DNA of 33,597 nt from Flavobacterium sp. FEMGT703F (GTDB lineage Bacteria; Bacteroidota; Bacteroidia; Flavobacteriales; Flavobacteriaceae): assembly GCA_002786385.1 (NCBI GenBank), contig PGCN01000022.1, forward strand, positions 1 to 33,597, in the 5' to 3' direction. A program made the position numbers and the translations under genes. Positions 1 through 9,605 of this stretch are shown here, in pieces; position 1 is the first letter of the stretch; every line of letters begins with the position of its first letter. The notes beneath the pieces were generated by a model. It did no database searches. It was given only the letters and a program-made list of their open reading frames with translations, and was not told where the DNA came from.

Positions 1-3000
1 ACTACGAACGAGTTAGCACATTGCCCTTGAGCGATTGCGTCAACACCTTCTACAGTGATAGCACCGTTACAGTTGTCTTGAGCAGTTAACGATACCATTG
101 CAGGTACGTCACCGGCACAAGCCACAGTTACCGTAGCCGGAGCTTCAGGAGCTACAGGGGCTAAAGTATCTTGAATGCGAATTGTTTGTGTGAACTTGTC
201 AGAAACATTTCCACAAGCATCAGTTACGGTCCAAGTATTTGTATAAGTACCTGAATTAGCACAAGTTGTTGAGGCAACAAATTGTCCTTCAGTTTTAACA
301 ATATTGGTAACATCTGTATCACACAAGTCAGAAGCAATAGGGAAAAAAGCTTGAGCAGCTGCTAAACCGTTGATATCTGAACATTCTAAGGTTACATCAA
401 GTGATCCATTTGCAGTTGTCCAAGTAGGAGCACTATTATCTGTAATACTTACAGTTACTGTTGCTGTATCACAGTTGTTAGGATTCAAGATTTCACAAAT
501 TTGATAAGTGAAAGTATAATCACCACAAGAACCACTTTGAGAAACAATTACATCTCCATTGTTATTAATGCTAACAAGTGGATTGTTACCTGATAATACG
601 GAAAGTGTTACATTAGAAAGTGTAGCAGGATTTCCATTTAAAGTGTCATTTGTTAAGATGTTTCCAATAGTTCCATTAGCAGAACAAAGGATGTTGTTAT
701 AAGTATCATCTACTGCATCGATAGGTGCACCGATAACGTTAACAGTTACCACAGCAGTATCACAGTTAGAAGGATTCAAGATTTCACAAATTTGGTAAGT
801 TACTGTGTAAGAACCGGCAGCAGTACCAGGTGCTACATTTACAGCACCGGTTGCAGGATCTAAAGTAACATTAGGATTTGAAGTTGAAACTTGAGTTAAA
901 ATTACATTAGCAAGAGTAGCAGGGTTTCCGTTTAAAGTATCGTTTACTAAAACGTTAGCTACAGTTTGTCCACCGGCAGCACCCACAATAGGCGCACCGT
1001 TATCATCTACTGCATCGATAGGCGCACCGGTAACATTTACAGTTACCACAGCAGTATCACAGTTAGAAGGATTCAAGATTTCACAAATTTGGTAAGTTAC
1101 TGTGTAAGAACCGGCAGCAGTACCAGGTGCTACATTTACAGCACCGGTTGCAGGATCTAAAGTAACATTAGGATTTGAAGTTGAAACTTGAGTTAAAATT
1201 ACATTAGCAAGAGTAGCAGGGTTTCCGTTTAAAGTATCGTTTACTAAAACGTTAGCTACAGTTTGTCCACCGGCAGCACCCACAATAGGCGCACCGTTAT
1301 CATCTACTGCATCGATAGGCGCACCGGTAACATTTACAGTTACCACAGCAGTATCACAGTTAGAAGGATTCAAGATTTCACAAATTTGGTAAGTTACTGT
1401 GTAAGAACCGGCAGCAGTACCAGGTGCTACATTTACAGCACCGGTTGCAGGATCTAAAGTAACATTAGGATTTGAAGTTGAAACTTGAGTTAAAATTACA
1501 TTAGCAAGAGTAGCAGGGTTTCCGTTTAAAGTATCGTTTACTAAAACGTTAGCTACAGTTTGTCCACCGGCAGCACCCACAATAGGCGCACCGTTATCAT
1601 CTACTGCATCGATAGGCGCACCGGTAACATTTACAGTTACCACAGCAGTATCACAGTTAGAAGGATTCAAGATTTCACAAATTTGGTAAGTTACTGTGTA
1701 AGAACCGGCAGCAGTACCAGGTGCTACATTTACAGCACCGGTTGCAGGATCTAAAGTAACATTAGGATTTGAAGTTGAAACTTGAGTTAAAATTACATTA
1801 GCAAGAGTAGCAGGGTTTCCGTTTAAAGTATCGTTTACTAAAACGTTAGCTACAGTTTGTCCACCGGCAGCACCCACAATAGGCGCACCGTTATCATCTA
1901 CTGCATCGATAGGCGCACCGGTAACATTTACAGTTACCACAGCAGTATCACAGTTAGAAGGATTCAAGATTTCACAAATTTGGTAAGTTACTGTGTAAGA
2001 ACCGGCAGCAGTACCAGGTGCTACATTTACAGCACCGGTTGCAGGATCTAAAGTAACATTAGGATTTGAAGTTGAAACTTGAGTTAAAATTACATTAGCA
2101 AGAGTAGCAGGGTTTCCGTTTAAAGTATCGTTTACTAAAACGTTAGCCACAGTTTGTCCACCGGCAGCACCCACAATAGGAGCTCCATTGTCATCAACTG
2201 CATCGATAATTGGTTTTGTTACAGTAATTGTAACTGTTGCAGAATCACAATTTGAAATATTGTTGCTATCACAAATTTGATAAACAATGGTGTAAGTTCC
2301 TGCTGGTGTTCCCGGAGGGACAGAAACCTGACCAGTAGTTGTATTGATTACAGGTACCGGATTTCCACCAATTGGAGTGGCAGGAGTAACAATTGAGATA
2401 GTTACTTGACCGGTAGTTGCTGGGTTACCATTTATAGTGTCATTGCCATTACCATTATTAGCTAAAACGTTACCAATATTAGGATTTCCGGTAGTTCCGT
2501 TTCCTCCGTTCAAAGTATCATCTTGCGCAATTACAGGAGGACATTTTGAAATAGTGAAAGGGAAGCTACAACCGATACCACCACCTGCAGGCACAGCATA
2601 ATAAGTAACTGTAGAACCGGCAATTAATGGAATAGGGTTAGCATCTGAATATTGTATCGAATTAATAGTAACCGGATACTCATTATAGAAAAGTGAACCC
2701 GGAGGGAAATTTGAGGCAATATCAGAAGTACCTACAGTTGTATTTTCACTACAATAAGTAAAGTTTCTAATGATGTTATTTCCGGAACAATTTTGAGAAA
2801 CATAGCTAGATCCGTCAATAGTTAAATTAATAGGAGCAGGGATTGGTTCTCCAATACAGCTTCCATTGGTAGTATATCCTTGAATAAAGTTAGCATTGTT
2901 CAAAGATACAGAGGTATTACTTCCAATACCTGTTGAATATCCGTTTACAGGAATCAAACCGGCACAACTTGAATTGCTCAAAATAGAGCAGTCAGAAGTT

Positions 3001-4895
3001 GCCGTTAGTTTGAATGTTAATCGGGCCAAAACAGTACTGGTATTTGGTGGTAAAACCAAAGTTCCGAAATCCCAAACCAATGAACCTGTCGCACCTAAAT
3101 TTGGATTGAAAGAGATGTTGTTTGGTGTAGGAGTGGTTTGCGGACTGAAAACAGTACCTACAGCACTGCCGGGAACGTAAGTCGCATTGTAAGGCATTGG
3201 GACAATTAATTTATAATTGTTAATGGCCTCAGTTCCGATATTTTTGATGTCTACACTAAATCCAGCTTGTTGTCCGGGTTGGATAGTGTAAGGTTGAGTA
3301 GCTGGCGATCCATTGATAGTTGTAGCTGTGATTACACCTTCAACTTCAGGAACATAGGCGTCAACCGACATGGCTATGGCAAAAATGGAGTAAGTATCTC
3401 CACTGGTTCCATATCTAAAGTTGGTAGAGGTTTGACTATTTCCAATGATTGCATTATTATCATTTGGCACATCAATTAAAGCAATATCAATACCTGTATT
3501 ATTTGATAAATTCGGATTTCGTGTTCCTCCTGCATTGATTGAGGAGTTGAAGAAGTTTGTAGTTGAATTACCTGTATGAGATAAGTTGGTATAGTTTATA
3601 GTATTCAGATTTCTGATTTTGAAGTAATCACCGGTGAAGCTAACGTCTCCCTCACTGGCCATTAAACCAAGTTTCATTCCTACATTACCGGTTTGTACAG
3701 TATTGAATCCTGAAACAGGCAAGTCATAACCTGAGGTGTTTGTTGAAACCACATAAGCGTATCCGTCAAAAATGGTGATATCTCTCCATTTCATTTTAGA
3801 GTTTTCATAGATAACAATCATTCCCCAACCTCCGGAATATCCTGTTCCACCAACATTGCCTTCTAATAAAGCCATATCAGCAACAGTATATTGTCCGATA
3901 CCATTGGTTCTAACGTAATCTGTAATTTCAGCATAAGCTGAGTAAATGTCGTCATCAGAACCTGACGGGTAATAAATATCGTTAGCCGCAGCGGTAATTT
4001 GAGTGTAACCAGAAGCAGCAGGCCCTTTTAACGAAACGACTCTTTTATTAAAAGTTTTAGTTACACTAGTGTAGGCGATAATCGTTCCTGAAACATTTAC
4101 TTCAGCGCTTGAAGTATTTTGAGTATCTGTGGTGGATAAACCGGTAGAGGCACTTCTGTTTAACTCTTCTACTTTAATTACAACAGTACCATCGTTAATA
4201 GTGTAAGGTGTACTTAAAGTAGCAGTAGTTCCCGAACCATTTACGGTTACCGGTACATTGGTTGCTGTGCCACCATTTACAGATAATGTTACTCTGTTTG
4301 GCGCAGAGCTATTATAAAAAGTGAAAGCATAAGTATTTCCGTTTCCTGAGAAAGTGTAAATCGGATATCTGTTTCCGCTTGAACCTCCTCGAGTTATCGA
4401 CAATGTATAATTGGTGTTTTCAATATTTTCGTTGTGAATAACCTCAAAGTCTTCATTAATCGATTGAGTTCCGTTTGGAACTTGTTTGGTTACATTGAAA
4501 GTACTATTGGCTGATGACTTACCTGTCCAATACAAACCGGCATAAACAATGTTAGAACAAGAAGGGATAGCGCCGTTCTCTGAAGACAAAGCTAAAGTTG
4601 ACGAAGACGAGTTAAACGTATTCGGATCACCGTCAACATCAACATAAGTCATAAATTGACCATTGTTATTAGTATTAGGACTATAGTTTTGAGGGGTCAA
4701 ACAAGTATTACCCAACATGGTAAAATCACCTTTCACATTGTATATCTTCTTGGTAGGAGTATATTGTGAAGTTCGTTGCGTAAAAGCCTTTTTTACCTGA
4801 GCGTTAACTTTGGTGTTCATTCCGAAAAGAATGGCCAAAATCACAATCAAGTAATTAAGCTTCGTGTTGGAGGTGTTTATGTATAAATTCTTCAT
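1..4895 (-). CDS. Giant secreted surface adhesin, SprB-like repeats (C-terminus cut by window edge)
   Basis: The frame is open from an ATG at 4895 to the left edge of the window (about 1631 codons), so the protein is partial at its C-terminus. Residues 1 to about 33 form a signal peptide (basic start, hydrophobic LIVILAILFG, then NAQ). An LYWTG-containing region follows, then a DUF11-like segment near residues 500-600 (VDIKNIGTEAINNYKL). Five 99-residue repeats cover about residues 898-1392, each with the landmarks VLVNDTLNGNPAT, YQICEILNP and CDTA. Beyond these are cysteine-bearing repeats with TWTVTDACGN, as in SprB-type gliding adhesins. Such proteins normally leave the cell through the type IX system using a C-terminal domain, which would lie outside the window. 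A small secreted protein gene ends 24 bases upstream on the same strand, suggesting an operon. The role in adhesion or gliding is inferred from repeat architecture. Confidence 0.9.
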   Translation of the reverse strand, partial: MKNLYINTSNTKLNYLIVILAILFGMNTKVNAQVKKAFTQRTSQYTPTKKIYNVKGDFTMLGNTCLTPQNYSPNTNNNGQFMTYVDVDGDPNTFNSSSSTLALSSENGAIPSCSNIVYAGLYWTGKSSANSTFNVTKQVPNGTQSINEDFEVIHNENIENTNYTLSITRGGSSGNRYPIYTFSGNGNTYAFTFYNSSAPNRVTLSVNGGTATNVPVTVNGSGTTATLSTPYTINDGTVVIKVEELNRSASTGLSTTDTQNTSSAEVNVSGTIIAYTSVTKTFNKRVVSLKGPAASGYTQITAAANDIYYPSGSDDDIYSAYAEITDYVRTNGIGQYTVADMALLEGNVGGTGYSGGWGMIVIYENSKMKWRDITIFDGYAYVVSTNTSGYDLPVSGFNTVQTGNVGMKLGLMASEGDVSFTGDYFKIRNLNTINYTNLSHTGNSTTNFFNSSINAGGTRNPNLSNNTGIDIALIDVPNDNNAIIGNSQTSTNFRYGTSGDTYSIFAIAMSVDAYVPEVEGVITATTINGSPATQPYTIQPGQQAGFSVDIKNIGTEAINNYKLIVPMPYNATYVPGSAVGTVFSPQTTPTPNNISFNPNLGATGSLVWDFGTLVLPPNTSTVLARLTFKLTATSDCSILSNSSCAGLIPVNGYSTGIGSNTSVSLNNANFIQGYTTNGSCIGEPIPAPINLTIDGSSYVSQNCSGNNIIRNFTYCSENTTVGTSDIASNFPPGSLFYNEYPVTINSIQYSDANPIPLIAGSTVTYYAVPAGGGIGCSFPFTISKCPPVIAQDDTLNGGNGTTGNPNIGNVLANNGNGNDTINGNPATTGQVTISIVTPATPIGGNPVPVINTTTGQVSVPPGTPAGTYTIVYQICDSNNISNCDSATVTITVTKPIIDAVDDNGAPIVGAAGGQTVANVLVNDTLNGNPATLANVILTQVSTSNPNVTLDPATGAVNVAPGTAAGSYTVTYQICEILNPSNCDTAVVTVNVTGAPIDAVDDNGAPIVGAAGGQTVANVLVNDTLNGNPATLANVILTQVSTSNPNVTLDPATGAVNVAPGTAAGSYTVTYQICEILNPSNCDTAVVTVNVTGAPIDAVDDNGAPIVGAAGGQTVANVLVNDTLNGNPATLANVILTQVSTSNPNVTLDPATGAVNVAPGTAAGSYTVTYQICEILNPSNCDTAVVTVNVTGAPIDAVDDNGAPIVGAAGGQTVANVLVNDTLNGNPATLANVILTQVSTSNPNVTLDPATGAVNVAPGTAAGSYTVTYQICEILNPSNCDTAVVTVNVTGAPIDAVDDNGAPIVGAAGGQTVANVLVNDTLNGNPATLANVILTQVSTSNPNVTLDPATGAVNVAPGTAAGSYTVTYQICEILNPSNCDTAVVTVNVIGAPIDAVDDTYNNILCSANGTIGNILTNDTLNGNPATLSNVTLSVLSGNNPLVSINNNGDVIVSQSGSCGDYTFTYQICEILNPNNCDTATVTVSITDNSAPTWTTANGSLDVTLECSDINGLAAAQAFFPIASDLCDTDVTNIVKTEGQFVASTTCANSGTYTNTWTVTDACGNVSDKFTQTIRIQDTLAPVAPEAPATVTVACAGDVPAMVSLTAQDNCNGAITVEGVDAIAQGQCANSFV
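721..2205 (-). repeat. Five tandem 297-bp coding repeats (99 aa each)
   Basis: The period is exactly 297 bases (99 codons), so the reading frame is kept. Units begin near 721, 1018, 1315, 1612 and 1909. The three middle units read as identical. The outer two differ only near their outer ends (for example ggtgcaccgataacg at 724, and aggagctccattg near 2179). A sixth, diverged relative of the same domain lies at about 2206-2500, and another at about 430-720. Near-perfect identity points to recent duplication or gene conversion. The copy number could also be affected by assembly. Confidence 0.97.
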
Positions 4896-4919
4896 AATAG
4901 TTATTTTTACCAATTTGGG

Positions 4920-5465
4920 TTAATTGTTATCGCCTTTCTGAACTTTATAAAAAACCATATACTTTTCACTGTCGCCTTGAATTAAGTTTGCAATAGCATT
5001 ATTGCTTACGTCAAAGGAGGTAATGAAATAAATATATTTTAGATTTTTAAATTCCGAAAGTTGACTAAGATTGATTGGAGTATTCAATTGATTTGGATTA
5101 TCCAAATTCACTGTTACAATTTCAATGTTGTTTTTTAAAGTAACGGAATTGTTCAAACTGCTAATTGAGTTAGCGTCGGTAAATAGATTACGCGGTTTGT
5201 CTCCAAATACTTTTACAACACCTCCAAAAAAGTAGATGGAAGGTTGGGTATTGTAAACCAACTCTTTTACATTCTGCATGTTAAGCAGTGTGACATTTGA
5301 AACGCCAGCAGCTCTGGCAGTCTGAGAAGGAGGGCTCAAGAAAGCATCCAATTCTAACACCGGAACCGTCGTTTCATCGATATTGTCGCTCGTGGACAAT
5401 CTTTGTGCAACAGCATTTAAACAACTGATAAGAAGCACAATAAGCATGATGATTTTTGATTTCAT
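4920..5465 (-). CDS. Small secreted protein of unknown function
   Basis: I do not recognise this 181-residue protein. The start is set at the ATG at 5465 because it opens a clear signal peptide (MKSKIIMLIVLLISC then LNAVAQ). An upstream in-frame start at 5534 would put 23 non-hydrophobic residues in front of it. The mature part is mixed alpha/beta in character, with an IYFFGGVVKVFG segment near residues 80-95 and a lysine-rich end. There is a cysteine at position 15 inside the signal peptide, but no convincing lipobox. It ends 24 bases before the giant adhesin on the same strand, so the two are probably co-transcribed. A helper role in export or anchoring of the adhesin is possible, by position only. 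Confidence 0.8.
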   Translation of the reverse strand: MKSKIIMLIVLLISCLNAVAQRLSTSDNIDETTVPVLELDAFLSPPSQTARAAGVSNVTLLNMQNVKELVYNTQPSIYFFGGVVKVFGDKPRNLFTDANSISSLNNSVTLKNNIEIVTVNLDNPNQLNTPINLSQLSEFKNLKYIYFITSFDVSNNAIANLIQGDSEKYMVFYKVQKGDNN

Positions 5466-6082
5466 ACAATTAATTTTAGTAGAATAAATTTTTGAAAAAT
5501 TTGCATTTCGGGCATGAAGTAAGTTTGTAGGCATATTGAAGAGTATTGTTTTGGGTTATACTATCAAAGGCTAAATTATGTACTTTGACTCTTACGACTC
5601 AATTTTGTCTACAAACAACTAGAAAACTCGATTAAATGACAAGTTGAGTCCGTTTAACGGTGTTTTTGGGCAGTTGAAGCATCTTTTTCAGGTTAAATTT
5701 TGACATACAATCTGGGGTTTTTGGGGTTAATTTTTCAGTTTAATCACATTTTAACAGTTCGAAAGTAGTTTCTTTTTTTTATTCCACCAAAAAAAACATC
5801 GACAAAATGCATAATAATTCGGATAAAATGCATTTATGATGTTTTTTGGAAAGTTAAATACTACAAAAATATATCAACAACAAATTGTTTATAACTAATC
5901 TCTTTATTTAACATTTATTTCTAAAATATCAATTTAATATCTATTTGTTAAATGTCGTCAGAAAGTGTATTGTTTCTTGTGACACTTCTGTAAATTCTCA
6001 CATTTCTAAAATCATTTCTTCCAATCTTCTTTTTCAAGTTTAAAAGACTTAAATTTACCTTTATTAAATATGGATGTAATCT
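5466..6082. other. 617-base AT-rich intergenic region between divergent genes
   Basis: No ORF of coding character was seen. It separates the minus-strand adhesin operon from the plus-strand polyphosphate operon and should hold both promoters. It contains an imperfect inverted repeat at 5787-5849, with two AAAATGCAT direct repeats inside it. A weak TAnnTTT match (TACCTTTA) lies at 6056-6063, about 20 bases before the sixA-like start. The rest is long A/T runs. Confidence 0.7.
5787..5849. repeat. Imperfect inverted repeat with AAAATGCAT direct repeats
   Basis: The outer arms read CCAAAAAAAACATC on the left and GATGTTTTTTGG on the right (complementary apart from two extra A residues). Inside, AAAATGCAT occurs at 5804-5812 and again at 5825-5833, 21 bases apart (about two helical turns), and ATGCAT is itself palindromic. 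This could be an operator for a dimeric regulator, or an RNA hairpin. No family is recognised. Confidence 0.55.
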
Positions 6083-6568
6083 ATGAAGCAATTATACCTA
6101 ATCAGACATGCAAAGTCCAGTTGGTCATCTCCTTTAAATGATGTTGACAGACCTTTGACCAATAGGGGAATCCAAGATGCCCATTTGGTATCAGGCGTAG
6201 TTTTTCATGAGCTGCCTGAAGCTTACCTGTTTTGGAGTAGTATAGCCAAACGAGCAAAAGAAACCGCAGTAATCTTGGCTCAAAATGTATCTTATCCTTT
6301 GGAAAGCATACAGTTTAAAGCTGAATTATACACCTTTGATGATAGAAAATTAGAACAAATCATAAAATCGTGTTCTGACAGCTGTGACCATTTAATTGTT
6401 TGCGGCCATAATGAGGCTATTACAAATTTTGTCAATAAATTTGGCGATAGGTTTATTGACAATGTGCCAACATCAGGTTTTGTTAAACTTGCTTTTAACG
6501 CAAACTGTTGGAAAGACATTGCTGATGGACAAACGCTAAAGACAATCTTTCCCAAAGAATTAAAATAA
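6083..6568 (+). CDS. sixA: SixA-like histidine phosphatase
   Basis: This 161-residue protein belongs to the histidine phosphatase (phosphoglycerate mutase-like) superfamily, SixA branch. It carries the RHA catalytic motif at residues 8-10 (H9 would be the phosphorylated histidine), an AKRAKET segment near 55-61, and the second catalytic histidine in CGHNEAI (H109). The length fits SixA, and no signal peptide is seen. SixA in enterobacteria removes phosphate from phosphohistidine on signalling or phosphotransfer proteins; the substrate here is unknown. It is the first gene of a tight set: ppk begins 2 bases after its stop (TAATATG). That context suggests a link to polyphosphate metabolism or to phosphohistidine chemistry. 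Confidence 0.88.
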   Translation: MKQLYLIRHAKSSWSSPLNDVDRPLTNRGIQDAHLVSGVVFHELPEAYLFWSSIAKRAKETAVILAQNVSYPLESIQFKAELYTFDDRKLEQIIKSCSDSCDHLIVCGHNEAITNFVNKFGDRFIDNVPTSGFVKLAFNANCWKDIADGQTLKTIFPKELK

Positions 6569-6569
6569 T

Positions 6570-8705
6570 ATGAGTACAGATAATGGTTATCGTTATATAG
6601 ATCGTGAAAAAAGTTGGTTGGCCTTTAATGCCAGAGTTTTACAAGAAGCAGCAGACGAATCGGTTCCTTTGTTAGAACGTTTGCGATTTATTGGTATTTT
6701 TTCCAATAATTTAGATGAATTTTTCCGTGTTCGTTTTGCAGCAGTTCGCCGTTTGAGCTTGTCCGGTGTTTCGGGTGAGAAAATCTTGGGCGGCATCACA
6801 GCCCAACAACTGGTTAAAGACATTACCGAAATTGTGATTAAGCAACAAGCGGAAAGTTTGCGCGTATTACGCCTTATCGAAGAAGAATTGGTCAGACAGA
6901 ATATCATCATTATTGATGAAACCGAAGTAACCGGCGAACACGAAAACTATGTAAAAGATTTTTTTATTCAAAAAGTCAGCCCGGAATTGGTTACTATCAT
7001 CTTGAATGATTTGGCCGAATTTCCGCTTCTAAAAGATACATCCGGCTATTTGGCGGTGAAATTGGTAATGAAGCCGGAGCAAAAACCATCTATTTTAGGA
7101 CTGGTGAAACCCAAACCTGAAATCCGATACGCCATCATTGAAATTCCAAAAAATACGAATCGTATTGTGGAGTTGCCTCACAAAGATGGAAAGCAATACT
7201 TAATGTTGTTAGACGATGTCATTCGCTACAACCTGAGCAGTATCTTTATTATTTTCGAATACGAAAGTATTTCGGCACACATGATAAAAATCACCAGAGA
7301 TGCGCAGCTGGATATTGATAGTGACATGAGTAAAAGTATGCTCGAAAAAATCGCTACTTCTGTTAAAGACCGCAGAATTGGTGAGCCGGTTCGTTTTGTA
7401 TACGACCAATCTATAGGCAAAGATACACTGAAATTCTTCTTGGATAAAATGGGCATTCACGCTACCGATGGTATTATTCCCGGTGGAAGATACCACAACC
7501 GTCGGGATTATATGAACTTCCCTAATTTGGGTCGATTCGACTTATTATACCAGCCTAGAACGCCGCTTCCGGTTGAAGGCTTATCGCTGGATGGCAGTAT
7601 ACTGAATCGGATCGCTCAAAAAGATTACTTGATTAATGCGCCTTTTCAGTCGTTTTCTTATTTAATCAAGTTCTTGCGTGAAGCTGCCTTAGATCCTAAA
7701 GTAACCGCAATCAAAATTACGTTATACCGTTTGGCTAAGAATTCGCAAATCATCAGTTCACTGATCAATGCGGCCAAAAACGGTAAAAAAGTGACGGTAC
7801 AAATCGAGTTGCAAGCTCGATTTGACGAGGCAAGTAATATATCGTATGCCGAACAAATGCAACAAGAAGGTATTGAGTTGATTTTTGGGATCAAAGGTCT
7901 GAAAGTGCACAGTAAAATATGTGTTATCGACAGAATGGAAGAAGGCAAAATAAAACGCTATGGCTTTATTTCTACCGGAAACTTTAATGAAACGACCGCT
8001 AAAATTTACACCGATTTAACACTGTTTACCAGTCACCAACAAATCCTGAAAGACGTGGCTAAAATTTTTGATTTCTTCGATGTTAATTACCGTCTTCACC
8101 GATACAAACACTTAATTGTGTCACCACATTATACGCGTTCCAAATTTTACAAACTTATCGATCGTGAAATCAACAACGCTATTGCAGGTCGACCGGCGTA
8201 TATGAATTTAAAAATGAACAGTCTTTCCGATAACGCCATGATCGACAAACTCTACGAAGCCAGCAATGCCGGAGTCAAGATTAAATTGCAAGTTCGTGGG
8301 ATTTGTTCACTGATTCCGGGCGTAAAAGGCATGAGCGAAAATATCGAAGCCATCAGTATAGTAGATTATCTGTTGGAACACACGCGTTGTTATATTTTTT
8401 GCAATAACGATGATCCTGAAGTGTACATTTCTTCAGCCGATTTTATGACCCGAAATTTAGACGGTCGGGTAGAAGTGACTTGTCCTATTTACGATGCCGA
8501 TATCAAAAAGCAAATCATAGATACTTTCAACGTTGGTTGGAAAGGAAATGTTAAAGCCCGTTACCACTCGGAAAAATTCGACAATAAATACCGCATTCGA
8601 AAAGAAGGTGAACCGGTTTTCCGAGCTCAATTTGAAACTTATAATTATTACAGAAATCGTTTGGATTTTTGTGAATTACCCGCCAAAAACAAAATAATTA
8701 GCTAG
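6570..8705 (+). CDS. ppk1: Polyphosphate kinase 1
   Basis: Cytoplasmic or membrane-associated enzyme that polymerises the ATP gamma-phosphate into polyphosphate and can run in reverse. At 711 residues it has the normal PPK1 length and domain order: N-terminal helical domain (SWLAFNARVLQEA near 15-27, SNNLDEFFRVR near 45-55), middle head domain, and two phospholipase-D-like C-terminal domains. The phosphorylated histidine is H447 in GLKVHSKICVIDR, matching H435 of the E. coli enzyme, and STGNFNE at 468-474 is also characteristic. The C-terminal domain has SADFMTRNLDGRVEV. It begins 2 bases after the SixA-like gene and is followed 9 bases later by a Ppx/GppA gene, so the three should be one operon. 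Confidence 0.97.
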   Translation: MSTDNGYRYIDREKSWLAFNARVLQEAADESVPLLERLRFIGIFSNNLDEFFRVRFAAVRRLSLSGVSGEKILGGITAQQLVKDITEIVIKQQAESLRVLRLIEEELVRQNIIIIDETEVTGEHENYVKDFFIQKVSPELVTIILNDLAEFPLLKDTSGYLAVKLVMKPEQKPSILGLVKPKPEIRYAIIEIPKNTNRIVELPHKDGKQYLMLLDDVIRYNLSSIFIIFEYESISAHMIKITRDAQLDIDSDMSKSMLEKIATSVKDRRIGEPVRFVYDQSIGKDTLKFFLDKMGIHATDGIIPGGRYHNRRDYMNFPNLGRFDLLYQPRTPLPVEGLSLDGSILNRIAQKDYLINAPFQSFSYLIKFLREAALDPKVTAIKITLYRLAKNSQIISSLINAAKNGKKVTVQIELQARFDEASNISYAEQMQQEGIELIFGIKGLKVHSKICVIDRMEEGKIKRYGFISTGNFNETTAKIYTDLTLFTSHQQILKDVAKIFDFFDVNYRLHRYKHLIVSPHYTRSKFYKLIDREINNAIAGRPAYMNLKMNSLSDNAMIDKLYEASNAGVKIKLQVRGICSLIPGVKGMSENIEAISIVDYLLEHTRCYIFCNNDDPEVYISSADFMTRNLDGRVEVTCPIYDADIKKQIIDTFNVGWKGNVKARYHSEKFDNKYRIRKEGEPVFRAQFETYNYYRNRLDFCELPAKNKIIS

Positions 8706-8714
8706 AAAAAGAAT

Positions 8715-9605
8715 ATGATTTCTATTAAAAAATATGCTGCTATCGATATTGGTTCCAACGCTATGCGATTGCTCATTACCAACATAGTGGAACAAAAAGA
8801 CAAAGAAACGCAATTCAATAAGAGTGCTTTGATTCGGGTTCCGATTCGTTTAGGTCAGGATGCGTTTACTGTAGGCGAAATCTCCGATGAGAACATTGAT
8901 CGTATGGTGGATGCGATGAAGGCTTTCAAACTCTTGATGAAAGTATATAAAGTCGAAAAGTATAAAGCTTGCGCCACTTCTGCCATGCGCGAGGCTTATA
9001 ACGGTAAAGAAGTTACGCAAATCATCAAAGACCAATGCGATATTGATATTGATATTATCGACGGTAAAATTGAAGCTACTATTATTGCAAGTTCCGATTT
9101 GCATTCTTTCTTAAAAACAGATCAAACTTATTTGTATGTCGATGTTGGGGGCGGAAGTACCGAATTCTCTTTGTTTGCCGATGGTAAAATGGTGACCTCA
9201 AAATCGTTTAAAATCGGAACTGTTCGCTTGCTCAATAATATGGTGACCGATATTGTTTGGGAAGAAATTGAAAAGTGGATTAGAACCCAAACCGAACCAT
9301 ACGAAAATGTCATTTTAATAGGCTCCGGCGGTAACATCAATAAGCTCTTTAAATTGTCGGGTAAAATGCAAGACAAACCGTTGTCGTATTTATACTTAAA
9401 TGCGCAATACCAATATTTGAGTTCATTAACCTATGAACAAAGAATTGCCGAACTGGCTTTGAACACCGATCGTGCCGACGTAATCATACCGGCCACGCGA
9501 GTGTATTTGAATGCTATGAAATGGAGTGGCGCACGACAGTTGTACGTGCCGAAGATTGGATTAGCTGATGGTATTGTTAAAGCGATGTACCAAGGAACGC
9601 TTTAA
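8715..9605 (+). CDS. ppx: Ppx/GppA-family exopolyphosphatase / pppGpp phosphatase
   Basis: Actin-fold phosphatase acting on polyphosphate ends or on pppGpp. Motifs are AAIDIGSNAMRLL (residues 8-20), CATSAMREAYNG (86-97), the catalytic-type glutamate E120 in IDGKIEA, DVGGGSTEF (143-151) and LIGSGGNINKL near 201-211. At 296 residues it has only the two-lobed N-terminal phosphatase region and lacks the C-terminal HD-type domain of long Ppx proteins such as that of E. coli. It is the last gene of the sixA-ppk-ppx set. Its stop overlaps the dnaX stop by 3-4 bases on the opposite strand, so the two operons converge with no spacer. Polyphosphatase is favoured by context over pppGpp hydrolysis, but sequence alone does not settle this. 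Confidence 0.92.
   Translation: MISIKKYAAIDIGSNAMRLLITNIVEQKDKETQFNKSALIRVPIRLGQDAFTVGEISDENIDRMVDAMKAFKLLMKVYKVEKYKACATSAMREAYNGKEVTQIIKDQCDIDIDIIDGKIEATIIASSDLHSFLKTDQTYLYVDVGGGSTEFSLFADGKMVTSKSFKIGTVRLLNNMVTDIVWEEIEKWIRTQTEPYENVILIGSGGNINKLFKLSGKMQDKPLSYLYLNAQYQYLSSLTYEQRIAELALNTDRADVIIPATRVYLNAMKWSGARQLYVPKIGLADGIVKAMYQGTL

Noticed and set aside
966..2051. Four identical 64-codon plus-strand ORFs
   Set aside because: They are antisense shadows of the 297-bp repeats in the minus-strand adhesin, which has the signal peptide and continuous frame.
721..2205. CRISPR-like periodicity
   Set aside because: The 297-base period, in-frame coding and absence of unique spacers rule out a CRISPR array.
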